From: DATFQE01 sp963738205
Lineage (GTDB): Bacteria; Actinomycetota; Thermoleophilia; Gaiellales; Gaiellaceae
Reading direction: 5' to 3'
DNA: 64,000 nt
Assembly (NCBI GenBank): GCA_963738205.1
Contig: CAVTVQ010000006.1
Location: 1,302,001-1,366,000, forward strand
Positions 9,601 to 16,365 of the stretch are shown here, in pieces. The translations under genes were made by a program, and so were the position numbers. The stretch's first letter is position 1, and each line of letters opens with the position of its first letter. The notes under the pieces are model-generated. The model was not told the origin of the DNA and searched no databases. It saw only the letters and a program-made list of their open reading frames with translations.

Positions 9601-9705
9601 CAGGCGCTCGAACGTCCGCTCGCGCTCCCACAGCTCGAGGATCTCCTGCTCGAGCCCGGAATGATCCGGCACCGCCGGGACGGGTGTGAAGATCCGCTCA
9701 GCCAT
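6637..9705 (-). CDS. ileS: Isoleucyl-tRNA synthetase with altered HIGH and KMSKS motifs
   Basis: At 1022 residues this is a long, eukaryote-like type IleRS. The Rossmann core starts at WSFIDGPVTANKP. The CP1 editing domain is intact (VVWTTTPWTLPAN, GTGIVHIAPGCGAED), as are the second half (NISRRRYFGLPLP, DVWLDAG) and the anticodon-binding region (DLSNWYIRRSRRRFW). The unusual part is the catalytic signatures. The HXGH position reads Gly59-Val-His61-Thr62, and the KMSKS position reads Glu608-Met-His-Gly-Ser612, so both KMSKS lysines are missing. Family knowledge: some IleRS2 enzymes carry a swapped GXHH motif, linked to mupirocin hyper-resistance; GXHT with EMHGS is more divergent. The gene is otherwise intact and full length, so it is probably the functional enzyme. 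No T-box is visible in the short leader. Confidence 0.93.
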   Translation of the reverse strand: MAERIFTPVPAVPDHSGLEQEILELWERERTFERLREQNRGGEKWSFIDGPVTANKPLGVHTAWGRTLKDVFQRYKALRGFDQRYQNGFDCQGLWIEVGVERELGLNSKREIEEYGLAEFARRCREKVQWSAEELTRGCKRLGQWMDWGNDYYTFSDTNIEYIWRFLKHMHEHGWLYLGHRSTEWCPRCGTSISAHELVGSYEDRTDPSLFVRFPLRDRPGESLVVWTTTPWTLPANVAAAVKPDAEYGLQEDGEWVAVERYSDETYVRRVQGSELVGLAYEGPFDDLPAAHGLEHRVIPWDDVTLDEGTGIVHIAPGCGAEDFELSRVHDLPVLAPVDEAGRFYDSYGWLHGLSTAEAAEQIVANLAERGKLVSSGEVVHRFPFCWRCHTPLIFRISDDWFLAVDDLRPKLMEASATVDWTPEYFGKRMEDWLRNMGDWNISRRRYFGLPLPFYPCSCGHLNVVGSKAELSERAVRGLDQLEELHRPWVDEVVIACEACGSEVTRIPEVGDVWLDAGIVPFSTLGWQNPEWIPGGYATGASAGLSGADLPDHAYWEQWFPADWVSEMREQIRLWFYSQLFMSVALVGVAPFESVLGYEKMLDEHGREMHGSWGNLIPAEEAFERMGADVMRWQFCQQPPDRNLLFGYGPAHEAKRKLLTLWNSVKFLVDYGTIEGFQPRYGDLAGGPSVERPLDRWLVARSDRLVLEATAALEEQLTFRLVDAFERYVDDLSNWYIRRSRRRFWEGDEDALRALWYGVVQALRVIAPVMPFLTEHLWQNLVRGVSSDAPDSLFLAGWPEVAEPDAALLVEVAEVRRVVELGRQARSSSGLKLRQPLRRLVVQGAPLAEGHTDELVEELRVKDVEFGEVEAQELAVKPNLPVLGPKLGRELGAVRAALAAGDFEELGDGRLRAGGHELEPQEVLVERRGLEGWAVASEDGVTVALDTTLDEELRVEGRVLDLIHRLNSMRKDAGLELTDRITVTLPAEQADLLAHADWIKNEVLAVEIEVDGGGREPSIAKV

Positions 9706-9814
9706 GCGGCGATTGTAGAGCCGGGGAATGGCCCGACCGATGAGCGCGTTATTGCTACCGACCGGCGGGGAAGCACCCTGCCGGGTCTACCTTTAGAGAA
9801 CGAAAGGAATCCGA

Positions 9815-10147
9815 ATGGCAGACACAGTTACCGAGTCCACCTTCGAGCAGGAAGTCCTGCAGAGCGACAAGCCGGTCCTGGTCGACTTCTGGGCCGAGTG
9901 GTGCGGTCCGTGCCACGCCGTCGCGCCGGTCCTCGACAAGATCGCAGCCGAGCGCGAGGGCGAACTGAAGCTCGTGAAGGTGAACATCGACGAGGAGCAG
10001 GGCATCGCTCAGCGGTACGGGATCGCGTCGATCCCCACGATGGTCCTGTTCAAGGACGGGCAGCCGGCCGCCGCCGCGATCGGCGCGCAGCCGAAGGGCG
10101 CACTCGAACGCCAGCTCGGTCTGGTCGAGGTCGAAGCTCAGGCCTGA
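9815..10147 (+). CDS. trxA: Thioredoxin
   Basis: A 110-residue classical thioredoxin with the redox motif Trp29-Cys30-Gly-Pro-Cys33, the buried Asp in VLVDFWA and the cis-Pro loop (SIPTMVLFKDG). It reduces disulfides in the cytosol, using thioredoxin reductase as electron donor. The residue after the motif is His (CGPCH) where Lys or Arg is more usual. A clear ribosome-binding site, AAAGGA, lies 6 bases before the ATG. Its last 10 bases overlap the end of the convergent CADD-like gene. Confidence 0.97.
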   Translation: MADTVTESTFEQEVLQSDKPVLVDFWAEWCGPCHAVAPVLDKIAAEREGELKLVKVNIDEEQGIAQRYGIASIPTMVLFKDGQPAAAAIGAQPKGALERQLGLVEVEAQA

Positions 10148-10728
10148 GCTTCGACGCCGTCCAGCAACCTCCAGTTTCCGCGTAGCGCGGCTTCCGCCGC
10201 TGCGACGAGACGCTCGACGTCGGCTTCGGTCGCTTCGGCGGCCAGGGCCTCGGAGCCCTCGGCAGCGTGCTCGACGTCGCGCTCCGCGTGGAGCGCGAAG
10301 TACGCCACGGCCGGCGAGCCGGGATCGATGCGGTAGTGATCGACCAGGCCGGTGAGCTTGGTCTGCGAGATCGCGGGCTGCGCCGACTCGATCGCGTACA
10401 GGACGGCCAGCCGCTCGAGCCGGTCGCTCCCGGCCGTCCACGCTGCGGCGCACTCCGCCGTTTCGGCCAGCGGCGCGCGGTCGAGGTCGGCAGCGAAAGC
10501 GCGGGCGAAGTCGTCCCAGAGCTCGATGTGCTCGCTCTCCTCTGCGGCGTGGTCGGAGCCCGCCGCCTCCGCCTGCTGCGCGAGCGCGACGACCGCGTGG
10601 CGGTATTCGCCGGCGTAGAACCCGAGCTCGCCGGCCGTGAGCTCTCCGCGCTCCCACCGGGTGTAGAACGGATGGCGGAGGACGTTCCACCGGTCCTGGA
10701 CGGCCTCGAGCCGCTCGAAGAGGGTCAT
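10138..10728 (-). CDS. Heme-oxygenase-like diiron protein, CADD/TenA-like (possible pABA synthase)
   Basis: A 196-residue all-helical protein of the TenA/PqqC/heme-oxygenase fold. The order of candidate metal ligands matches the diiron CADD group: Glu63/64 and His67 (EESEHIELW), Glu114 (YAIESAQP), then His147, Asp151 and His154 (HAERDVEH). It also keeps a Tyr at residue 22 (FYTRWERGEL) and a Lys at residue 124, ten residues after the central Glu. These positions match Tyr27 and Lys152 of Chlamydia CADD, which are implicated in self-sacrificing synthesis of para-aminobenzoate. Function here is inference; a thiaminase-like or other oxidase role is possible. The ribosome-binding site AAAGGAG precedes the ATG. 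The gene is divergent from the lipid kinase. Confidence 0.75.
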   Translation of the reverse strand: MTLFERLEAVQDRWNVLRHPFYTRWERGELTAGELGFYAGEYRHAVVALAQQAEAAGSDHAAEESEHIELWDDFARAFAADLDRAPLAETAECAAAWTAGSDRLERLAVLYAIESAQPAISQTKLTGLVDHYRIDPGSPAVAYFALHAERDVEHAAEGSEALAAEATEADVERLVAAAEAALRGNWRLLDGVEAQA

Positions 10729-10766
10729 TTCAGGCTCCTTTCGGTTCGGATTGCGATGCTAGCCCG

Positions 10767-11567
10767 ATGAGCGGACTGCTGCTGGTCAATCCGCGGTCCG
10801 GCGACGACGAGCCCTCGCCCGACAAGCTGCGCGCCGAGGCCGAGCGCCGTGGGATTCGCGTCCACGTGCTCGACGGCGACGACGACGCCGTCGAGCTCGC
10901 GCGCGAAGCCGGCGTCGAGGCGATCGGGATGGCCGGCGGCGACGGCTCGCTCGCGCCTGTGGCCGAGGTGGCGATCGAGCGCGACCTGCCGTTCATCGTC
11001 GTGCCGTTCGGGACGCGCAACCACTTCGCCCGCGACATCGGGCTCGACCGTGACGACCCGGTCGGCGCGCTCGCTGCTTTCACGAACGGGCAGGAGCGCC
11101 GCGTCGATGTCGGCCGCGTGAACGGCCACGCGTTCCTCAATAACGTCTCGCTCGGGCTCTACGCGCAGCTCGTCCACCGCCGAGAGGGCCATCGCCGTCG
11201 GGGCGAGGCCCTGGCCCGCCTCCGCGCCCTCCTGCTGCTCGCGCGCGACCGGTCGCCCCTCGGCATCACGGTCGACGGCACCCCCGTGGAAACCCACGTG
11301 ACGCTCGTCGCGAACAACGACTACCAGCTCGACCTCTTCTCGCTGGGCGAGCGCGAGCGACTCGACGAGGGCCAACTCCACCTGTACGTCGCCCACGGCG
11401 CCCTGTCCGGCTCGTGGGAGGAGCGGACGGCCGAGCGGTTCGTCATCGACTCGCAGCGCGGGACGCTGGAGGCGGCCAGGGACGGCGAGCCCGCGAGGCT
11501 CGAGGCAGCGCTCGAGTTCACGATCGAGCCGCAGGCGCTACGCGTGCTGCTGCCGCCAGGTCGCTAG
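10767..11567 (+). CDS. Diacylglycerol kinase family lipid kinase
   Basis: A 266-residue protein with the DAGK catalytic domain. It has the nucleotide-binding GGDGS motif at residues 57-61, the following PFGTRNHFARD segment typical of bacterial DgkB/YegS-like kinases, and an all-beta C-terminal half. Such enzymes phosphorylate diacylglycerol, sphingoid bases or related lipids at the membrane using ATP. The true substrate cannot be read from sequence. The start ATG lies 38 bases from the divergent CADD-like gene, so the two promoters are packed together. The 3' end overlaps the convergent Nudix gene by 30 bases. Confidence 0.88.
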   Translation: MSGLLLVNPRSGDDEPSPDKLRAEAERRGIRVHVLDGDDDAVELAREAGVEAIGMAGGDGSLAPVAEVAIERDLPFIVVPFGTRNHFARDIGLDRDDPVGALAAFTNGQERRVDVGRVNGHAFLNNVSLGLYAQLVHRREGHRRRGEALARLRALLLLARDRSPLGITVDGTPVETHVTLVANNDYQLDLFSLGERERLDEGQLHLYVAHGALSGSWEERTAERFVIDSQRGTLEAARDGEPARLEAALEFTIEPQALRVLLPPGR

Positions 11568-12059
11568 GACCTCGGCGATGTGGAACGCCAGCTGCTCCGG
11601 CGGCGGGAACTCGTCGGCTCGGAACCAGCGCAGCTCCGAGACATCGTCGGCCGGCGCCGCCTCGCCTCCGAGCACCCGGGCCGTCCAATAGAGGTTGAGC
11701 GTCGCCTGCGCGTCCTCGGCGTCGCCGTACCGATCCATCCACACGCCGACGAACTCCTCGGGCTCGACCTCGAGGCCGGTCTCCTCGAGGAGCTCGCGAC
11801 GGATGCCGTCGAGCGGGTGCTCGCCCTCCTCCAGGAATCCGCCGGGCAGGTCCCAGTAGCCGTGGAAGACCTCGCCCGCCCGCCGGGCCAGCAGAACGCG
11901 CCGTTCGTCGTCGGTCACGACCGCGCAGGCCGTGGGCTTGGAGCTCGCCCACGCGCGGTAGCCGCAGTTGGAGCAGGCGAGCGCCCCGCCCTCAACCTCG
12001 ATCTCCGCTCCGCATCGCGGGCAGAACCTCCAGCTGCTGAGCTCGCCCACCGCATGCAA
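11538..12059 (-). CDS. Nudix hydrolase with N-terminal zinc ribbon
   Basis: A 173-residue protein. The N-terminal zinc ribbon has Cys13, Cys16, Cys29 and Cys32 (CPRC and CSNC). The Nudix fold follows, with a complete Nudix box beginning at Gly74 (GFLEEGE, then RELLEETGL) for Mg2+-dependent hydrolysis of a nucleoside diphosphate-linked compound. The zinc ribbon plus Nudix layout resembles the NudC/NADH pyrophosphatase group, but the protein is shorter, so the substrate is uncertain. It converges on the lipid kinase gene and overlaps its last 30 bases. Confidence 0.88.
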   Translation of the reverse strand: MHAVGELSSWRFCPRCGAEIEVEGGALACSNCGYRAWASSKPTACAVVTDDERRVLLARRAGEVFHGYWDLPGGFLEEGEHPLDGIRRELLEETGLEVEPEEFVGVWMDRYGDAEDAQATLNLYWTARVLGGEAAPADDVSELRWFRADEFPPPEQLAFHIAEVLATWRQQHA

Positions 12060-12107
12060 CGATAGAGCCGTGACCGATCGCCCCGGACCGACGAACCAGG
12101 ACGCCTA

Positions 12108-12485
12108 GTGCCGCGCTTCGACCCTGCGACCGTGACGGAGCTCAACCGCGTCGGCCTCTTGGCGGAGCTTCCCGGCGAGACGCTGACGAAGCTCGCAGGC
12201 CGCATGCAGCGCCAGGACGTCGCGCCCGGAAGCCCGGTGGTGCTGGAGGGCGAGGAGGGCAACCACTTCTACTGCGTCATCTCCGGCGTGCTCGCTGTCT
12301 CGAACCAGGGCGGACTGGGCCCGCGACGCGTGCTGCGCCCCGGGGACTACTTCGGCGAGGTCGCGCTCGCGATGGACGTGCCCCGCACCGCGTCGGTCAC
12401 CGCCCTCACCGCGGTCACGGTCGCCAGCTGCGACCGCGACACGTTCGACGAGTTCGTCAAGCCGCTCTTCGCCGACTCCGAGTAA
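12108..12485 (+). CDS. Stand-alone cyclic nucleotide-binding domain protein
   Basis: The 125 residues form one Crp/CAP-type cNMP-binding beta-roll. The phosphate-binding cassette is recognisable in GDYFGEVAL followed by PRTASVTA, where the Glu binds ribose and the Arg binds the cyclic phosphate. No helix-turn-helix follows, so it is not a transcription factor by itself and probably acts through a partner. The GTG start is preceded by AGGA. The gene ends 3 bases before the methyltransferase start, so they form an operon. A class III cyclase gene elsewhere in this window could supply the ligand, though that link is only inferred. Confidence 0.85.
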   Translation: MPRFDPATVTELNRVGLLAELPGETLTKLAGRMQRQDVAPGSPVVLEGEEGNHFYCVISGVLAVSNQGGLGPRRVLRPGDYFGEVALAMDVPRTASVTALTAVTVASCDRDTFDEFVKPLFADSE

Positions 12486-12488
12486 CCC

Positions 12489-13217
12489 GTGCGCGAGCAC
12501 GAGGATGCGTTCGGGCACATGCTGCTCGACCATCTCGAAGGCCGCAGGGCGCACGAGGTGATCGAGCGGAGCGACGGGAACATCGACGTGAGCGGCGGCC
12601 CGGGCGGGTACTTCGACCCGTTCCGGAAGTGGATGCCGGTCGAGCGACGGGCGATGCGCTTCGTGCGCGGCCGGGTCCTCGACGTAGGCGTCGGCGCCGG
12701 GCGCGTCGCACTGCACCTGCAGGAGCGCGGGCACGAGGTCGTGGGCATCGACAACTCCCCGCTCACGATCGAGGTCGCCCGTCGTCGCGGCGTGCGCGAC
12801 GCGAGGGTGATCCCCTTCGCGGAGATCGGGCCGGAGCTGGGCGTCTTCGACACCGTGGTGATGATGTGCAGCAACTTCGGCCTGTTCGGCAGCGCCGCCG
12901 GTGCGAAACGGCTGCTCGGGAGGCTGCGTCGCCTCACGAGCGACAACGCCCGCATCGTCGCCGGCAGCCGCGACCCGTACGGCACCGACAACCCGTCACA
13001 CCTGGCGTTCCAGGAACAGAACCGCGCCCGCGGCCGCATGAGCGGTCAGCTCCGCCTGCGCGTCCGCCACGGTCCCTACCGCGGCCGCTGGTTCGACTAC
13101 CTGCTCGCCTCGCCGGACGAGATGCGCGGGCTCGCGGTCGCCGGCGGCTGGGAGGTCGAGCGGCTCGTGCGGGACGAGGCCGACGACTACTACGTCGGAG
13201 TCCTCCGGAAGGGTTAA
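12489..13217 (+). CDS. SAM-dependent methyltransferase (class I)
   Basis: A 242-residue class I methyltransferase. Motif I is VLDVGVGAGRVALHL, the acidic residue ending the second strand is in VVGIDNSP, and the region of motif IV reads FDTVVMMCSNFGLFG. The protein is preceded by an N-terminal stretch rich in charged residues. The acceptor substrate is unknown; the family includes small-molecule and protein methylases. It begins with GTG immediately after the cyclic nucleotide-binding gene, which suggests that the two work together. Confidence 0.8.
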   Translation: MREHEDAFGHMLLDHLEGRRAHEVIERSDGNIDVSGGPGGYFDPFRKWMPVERRAMRFVRGRVLDVGVGAGRVALHLQERGHEVVGIDNSPLTIEVARRRGVRDARVIPFAEIGPELGVFDTVVMMCSNFGLFGSAAGAKRLLGRLRRLTSDNARIVAGSRDPYGTDNPSHLAFQEQNRARGRMSGQLRLRVRHGPYRGRWFDYLLASPDEMRGLAVAGGWEVERLVRDEADDYYVGVLRKG

Positions 13218-13241
13218 AGTCGCCGCGCGGCGAAACCGACT

Positions 13242-14606
13242 GTGTCAGAGGGGTTTTTCTTGGGCGCCGCTGCACGCATACCCGTCTACAAAGGACGCTT
13301 CGGCCCGGAGCAAGCCGAGCGGTTGCTCTGGCGCGCCGGCTTTGGGCCGCGCAAGGGCCAGGCCAAGGCGCTTGCGAGGAAGGGCCTCGACGGCGCTGTC
13401 CGCTCGCTGACGCATCCCGGCAAGGAGCGGCTGCGCGGGCCTGCGCCGCACGACGGCGACGGCCACCGGCTCGCGCCGGCCGACGCCTGGGGCCATGACC
13501 ACGTGTGGTGGCTCGACCGCATGGTGCGGACGAACCGCCCGCTCACCGAGCGCATGACCCTGATCTGGCACGACTGGTTCGCCACGTCGAACAGCGGTGT
13601 CGGGTCGCAGAGCCTGATGCTCCGCCAGAACCGCCTGTTCCGCCGGTACTCGCTCGACTCGTTCGAGCGGATGCTGCTTGCGGTCACGCGTGACCCCGCG
13701 ATGCTGCTCTGGCTGAGCGGCACGGACAACCGCAAGGGCTCGCCGAACGAGAACTACGCCCGCGAGCTGATGGAGCTCTTCACGCTCGGTGCAAGCCGCG
13801 GCTACACCGAGCGCGACGTGCGCGAGCAGGCGCGAGCGCTGACCGGCTTCGAGAACGACTGGCAGCGCGGCGTCGGCCCGACCAACTTCCGCTTCGAGCG
13901 CGACCGCCACGACACGGGCGTCAAGCGCGTCTTCGGCAAGCGCGGCCGGTTCGACTGGCAGGACGCCTGTCGGCTCTGCCTGCACAACCGTTCGCACCCG
14001 TCGTTCTTCGTGCGGAAGCTCTGGAGCTACTTCATCCCCACGCCTCCGTCTGCCGCCACACGCGTCGCACTCGAACTGCTCTACGTCCGCAACCGCTACG
14101 CCGTCCGCCCGGTCGTCGAGGCGATCCTCCGCCACCCGCACCTTTACTCGGGCCAGCGCATGACGAAGCCGCCGGTCGTCTACACCGCGGGGCTCCTCCG
14201 CGCCGCCGGCCGCCCGGTCGACACCGACTCCTGGACCTGGCTCAACGGCCTCGCCGGGCAGCAGCTGTTCTACCCGCCCAACGTCTCCGGCTGGAACGAC
14301 GAGCGCTGGCTCGACACCGCCACGTTCCTTGCCCGCTGGCAGATCGCCGGCCGCGTGCTGCGGCCGCTCGTGCTCGACACGAAGACCGACCAGGCACCGC
14401 TCGACGCCGACAAGCTCGTCGAGCGCGCGCTCGCCTTCTGGGGCCACCCGACCGTCAGCACGGCGACGAAGCGGTCGCTGCACCGGTTCGCCAAGGCCTC
14501 GCTCGGAACCGCCAAGGCGAGCTGGAAGCAGAAGCAGTACCCGGTGCTGACCGAGAACGCCCTGCGCCACCTGATCGCCGCCTCCCCCGACCTCCAGACC
14601 TCCTGA
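13242..14606 (+). CDS. DUF1800 family protein
   Basis: A 454-residue DUF1800 protein. Recognisable family segments are the N-terminal LLWRAGFGPRKGQ, the central ERMTLIWHDWFATS, NENYARELMELFTLG, TERDVREQARALTG, and the C-terminal PPNVSGWNDERWL. The biochemical role of the family is not established. It is nearly always next to a DUF1501 protein and is thought to act in the cell envelope. Its stop overlaps the DUF1501 start in an ATGA. The GTG start has no strong ribosome-binding site, so the exact N-terminus is uncertain. Confidence 0.88.
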   Translation: MSEGFFLGAAARIPVYKGRFGPEQAERLLWRAGFGPRKGQAKALARKGLDGAVRSLTHPGKERLRGPAPHDGDGHRLAPADAWGHDHVWWLDRMVRTNRPLTERMTLIWHDWFATSNSGVGSQSLMLRQNRLFRRYSLDSFERMLLAVTRDPAMLLWLSGTDNRKGSPNENYARELMELFTLGASRGYTERDVREQARALTGFENDWQRGVGPTNFRFERDRHDTGVKRVFGKRGRFDWQDACRLCLHNRSHPSFFVRKLWSYFIPTPPSAATRVALELLYVRNRYAVRPVVEAILRHPHLYSGQRMTKPPVVYTAGLLRAAGRPVDTDSWTWLNGLAGQQLFYPPNVSGWNDERWLDTATFLARWQIAGRVLRPLVLDTKTDQAPLDADKLVERALAFWGHPTVSTATKRSLHRFAKASLGTAKASWKQKQYPVLTENALRHLIAASPDLQTS

Positions 14607-15982
14607 TGGCCGACTGCTGCAACGAGTTCTCGCGCTCCTCTCTGCTCCGCCGCGCGGCGGCCGAGGCCGGGGTCGGTCTGCCTCCGATCGAGCCCGGCAT
14701 GCCGCTACCCGCCGGCACGGGGCTCGATCGCCGTTCCTTCATCGCGCGCTCGGTCGGGCTTGCGCTCGCCGTGTACGGCGCCGGCTCGCTGCGCGTGCCG
14801 TTCCTCGAGGAGGGCATCGCGCAGGCGGCCGCCGCCGCGCCTGGCGGCTCGCCGATCCTCGTTTCGGTCTTCCTCGACGGCGGCGTCGACACGCTCTCGC
14901 TGCTCGCGCCCGTCGGCGATCCCGACTACCGCAAGCTGCGGCCGAAGCTGGCGCTCCCCGACTCCGCCCTGCGCGTCAGCGGCGACGACCGGCTGCGCTG
15001 GCATCCGTCGGCGGCGTCGTTCCAGACGCTCCACAACGAGGGCAAGCTCACGCTCGTTCCGGCGATCGGCTACCGCGACGCCGACCAGTCGCACTTCACC
15101 TCGCGGCACTACTGGGAGGTCGGCGCGACCAACCCGCAGCTGCGCACGGGCTGGCTCGGCCGGTACCTCGACCGGGTCGGCTCCCCCGACAACCCGCTCC
15201 AGGGTCTCTCGCTCGACGGCGAGCTGGCTCCCTCGCTCGCGACCGGCAAGGTGCCCGTCGCCGCGCTCCGCGGAGCCGACGAATACACCTTCTGGGCGCC
15301 CGGCGTCTGGGGCGAGGTCAACGACAAGATGCTCGACGCGATCGGCGGGCTCGGCGCGACCAGGCGCAGCCGCGACCGCGCGCTGGCGACCGCCGGCGAC
15401 GTGGCCTTGCAGTCCGACCGGCTCCGCCGCCAGCTCGCCCCGTTCAAGAGCGGCGGCCTCACGAGCCCGGTGCCGTATCCCAAGGCCGACAGCGACTTCC
15501 CCGACCGGCTCGCCGGGCTCGCAGCGATGCTGGCGGCCGGCCTGCCGCTACGTGTCGTCGCGCTGAACGCCTTCGGCATGTACGACACGCATTCCGACCA
15601 GCCGGAGCAGCTCGCCGAGGGCCTGAAGGTCACGAGCGAGAGCCTGCTCGCGTTCCAGCGCGACCTCGAGGCGCGAGGCCTCGCAGACCGCGTAGTGACG
15701 CTCGTGTGGTCGGAGTTCGGCCGGCGTGCGGAGGAGAACGGCTCCAACGGGACCGATCACGGCGCAGCCGGCACGGCCATGGTGATCGGCTCGCGCGTCC
15801 GCGGCGGCCTCGTGGGCGAGCTCCCCGCGCTGCGCGGCGGCCTCGACGACGACGGCAACCTCAAGGCGACGGTCGACTACCGCAGCGTCTACTGCTCGCT
15901 GCTCGAGCAGTGGCTGGGCACCGACGCCGGCTCGGTGATCCCGAACGCCCGCGCCTACCAGCGCGTGGGGTTGCTCAAGTGA
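14606..15982 (+). CDS. DUF1501 family protein with Tat-type signal
   Basis: A 458-residue DUF1501 protein. A twin-arginine motif (DRRSFIARSVGLALAVYGAG, residues about 40-60) suggests folded export through Tat, although it sits about 40 residues in, which is a long n-region. The body carries the sulfatase/phosphatase-like segments of the family: ILVSVFLDGGVDTLSLL, MYDTHSDQ, VTLVWSEFGRRAEENGSNGTDHG. The last of these is the usual metal-site-like Asp-His block. The catalytic role is unproven. It is translationally coupled to DUF1800 upstream and to the small cupredoxin downstream. Confidence 0.88.
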   Translation: MADCCNEFSRSSLLRRAAAEAGVGLPPIEPGMPLPAGTGLDRRSFIARSVGLALAVYGAGSLRVPFLEEGIAQAAAAAPGGSPILVSVFLDGGVDTLSLLAPVGDPDYRKLRPKLALPDSALRVSGDDRLRWHPSAASFQTLHNEGKLTLVPAIGYRDADQSHFTSRHYWEVGATNPQLRTGWLGRYLDRVGSPDNPLQGLSLDGELAPSLATGKVPVAALRGADEYTFWAPGVWGEVNDKMLDAIGGLGATRRSRDRALATAGDVALQSDRLRRQLAPFKSGGLTSPVPYPKADSDFPDRLAGLAAMLAAGLPLRVVALNAFGMYDTHSDQPEQLAEGLKVTSESLLAFQRDLEARGLADRVVTLVWSEFGRRAEENGSNGTDHGAAGTAMVIGSRVRGGLVGELPALRGGLDDDGNLKATVDYRSVYCSLLEQWLGTDAGSVIPNARAYQRVGLLK

Positions 15983-16365
15983 GGCACCTCGTCGTCTTCG
16001 TCGCGTCCACGGTGGGATTGGTCGCGGCGATCGGGCTGATCGTCTGGACGCATCCGGCTCAGGGGGCGGCCGGCCCCAACCGCGTCCAGGTGACCGCGCT
16101 CGAGTTCGAGTACCGCCTCTCCCGGCTGCGGGTCCCAGCAGGGCGCACGCTGATCGAGCTGGCCAACTTCGGCCAGGACGAGCACGACCTCGCGCTTCGG
16201 CGCGTCGGCGGGACGCGCGTCTACGCGCTGCCGAAGACGCTCCCGGGCAAGCGCAGGACGGCGTCCGTGCGGCTCGTGCCCGGCCGCTATCGCCTGTGGT
16301 GTCGCCTCGGCGACCATCGGCTGCGCGGAATGTACGCCGACTTGCGCGTCACGAAGCGGCGCTAG
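15979..16365 (+). CDS. Exported cupredoxin-like protein with a type 1 copper site
   Basis: A 128-residue protein starting at a GTG that overlaps the DUF1501 stop (GTGA). A signal peptide or membrane anchor (VVFVASTVGLVAAIGLIVW) is followed by one cupredoxin domain. The copper ligands are all visible: His in DEHDLAL, then Cys-x4-His-x4-Met in WCRLGDHRLRGM. It should be a periplasmic or extracellular blue-copper electron carrier. Its tight coupling to DUF1800-DUF1501 suggests that the three form one exported system with a redox or copper-handling part. The gene overlaps the convergent serine hydrolase by 17 bases. Confidence 0.8.
   Translation: MRHLVVFVASTVGLVAAIGLIVWTHPAQGAAGPNRVQVTALEFEYRLSRLRVPAGRTLIELANFGQDEHDLALRRVGGTRVYALPKTLPGKRRTASVRLVPGRYRLWCRLGDHRLRGMYADLRVTKRR

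Noticed and set aside
9706..9814. Possible T-box leader for ileS
   Set aside because: Actinobacterial ileS genes can have T-boxes, but the gap to trxA is only about 108 bases and no T-box core such as GGGTGGTACCGCG is present.
8248..10185. 645-codon plus-strand open frame across ileS and trxA
   Set aside because: It is a shadow of ileS and out of frame with trxA; no family features.
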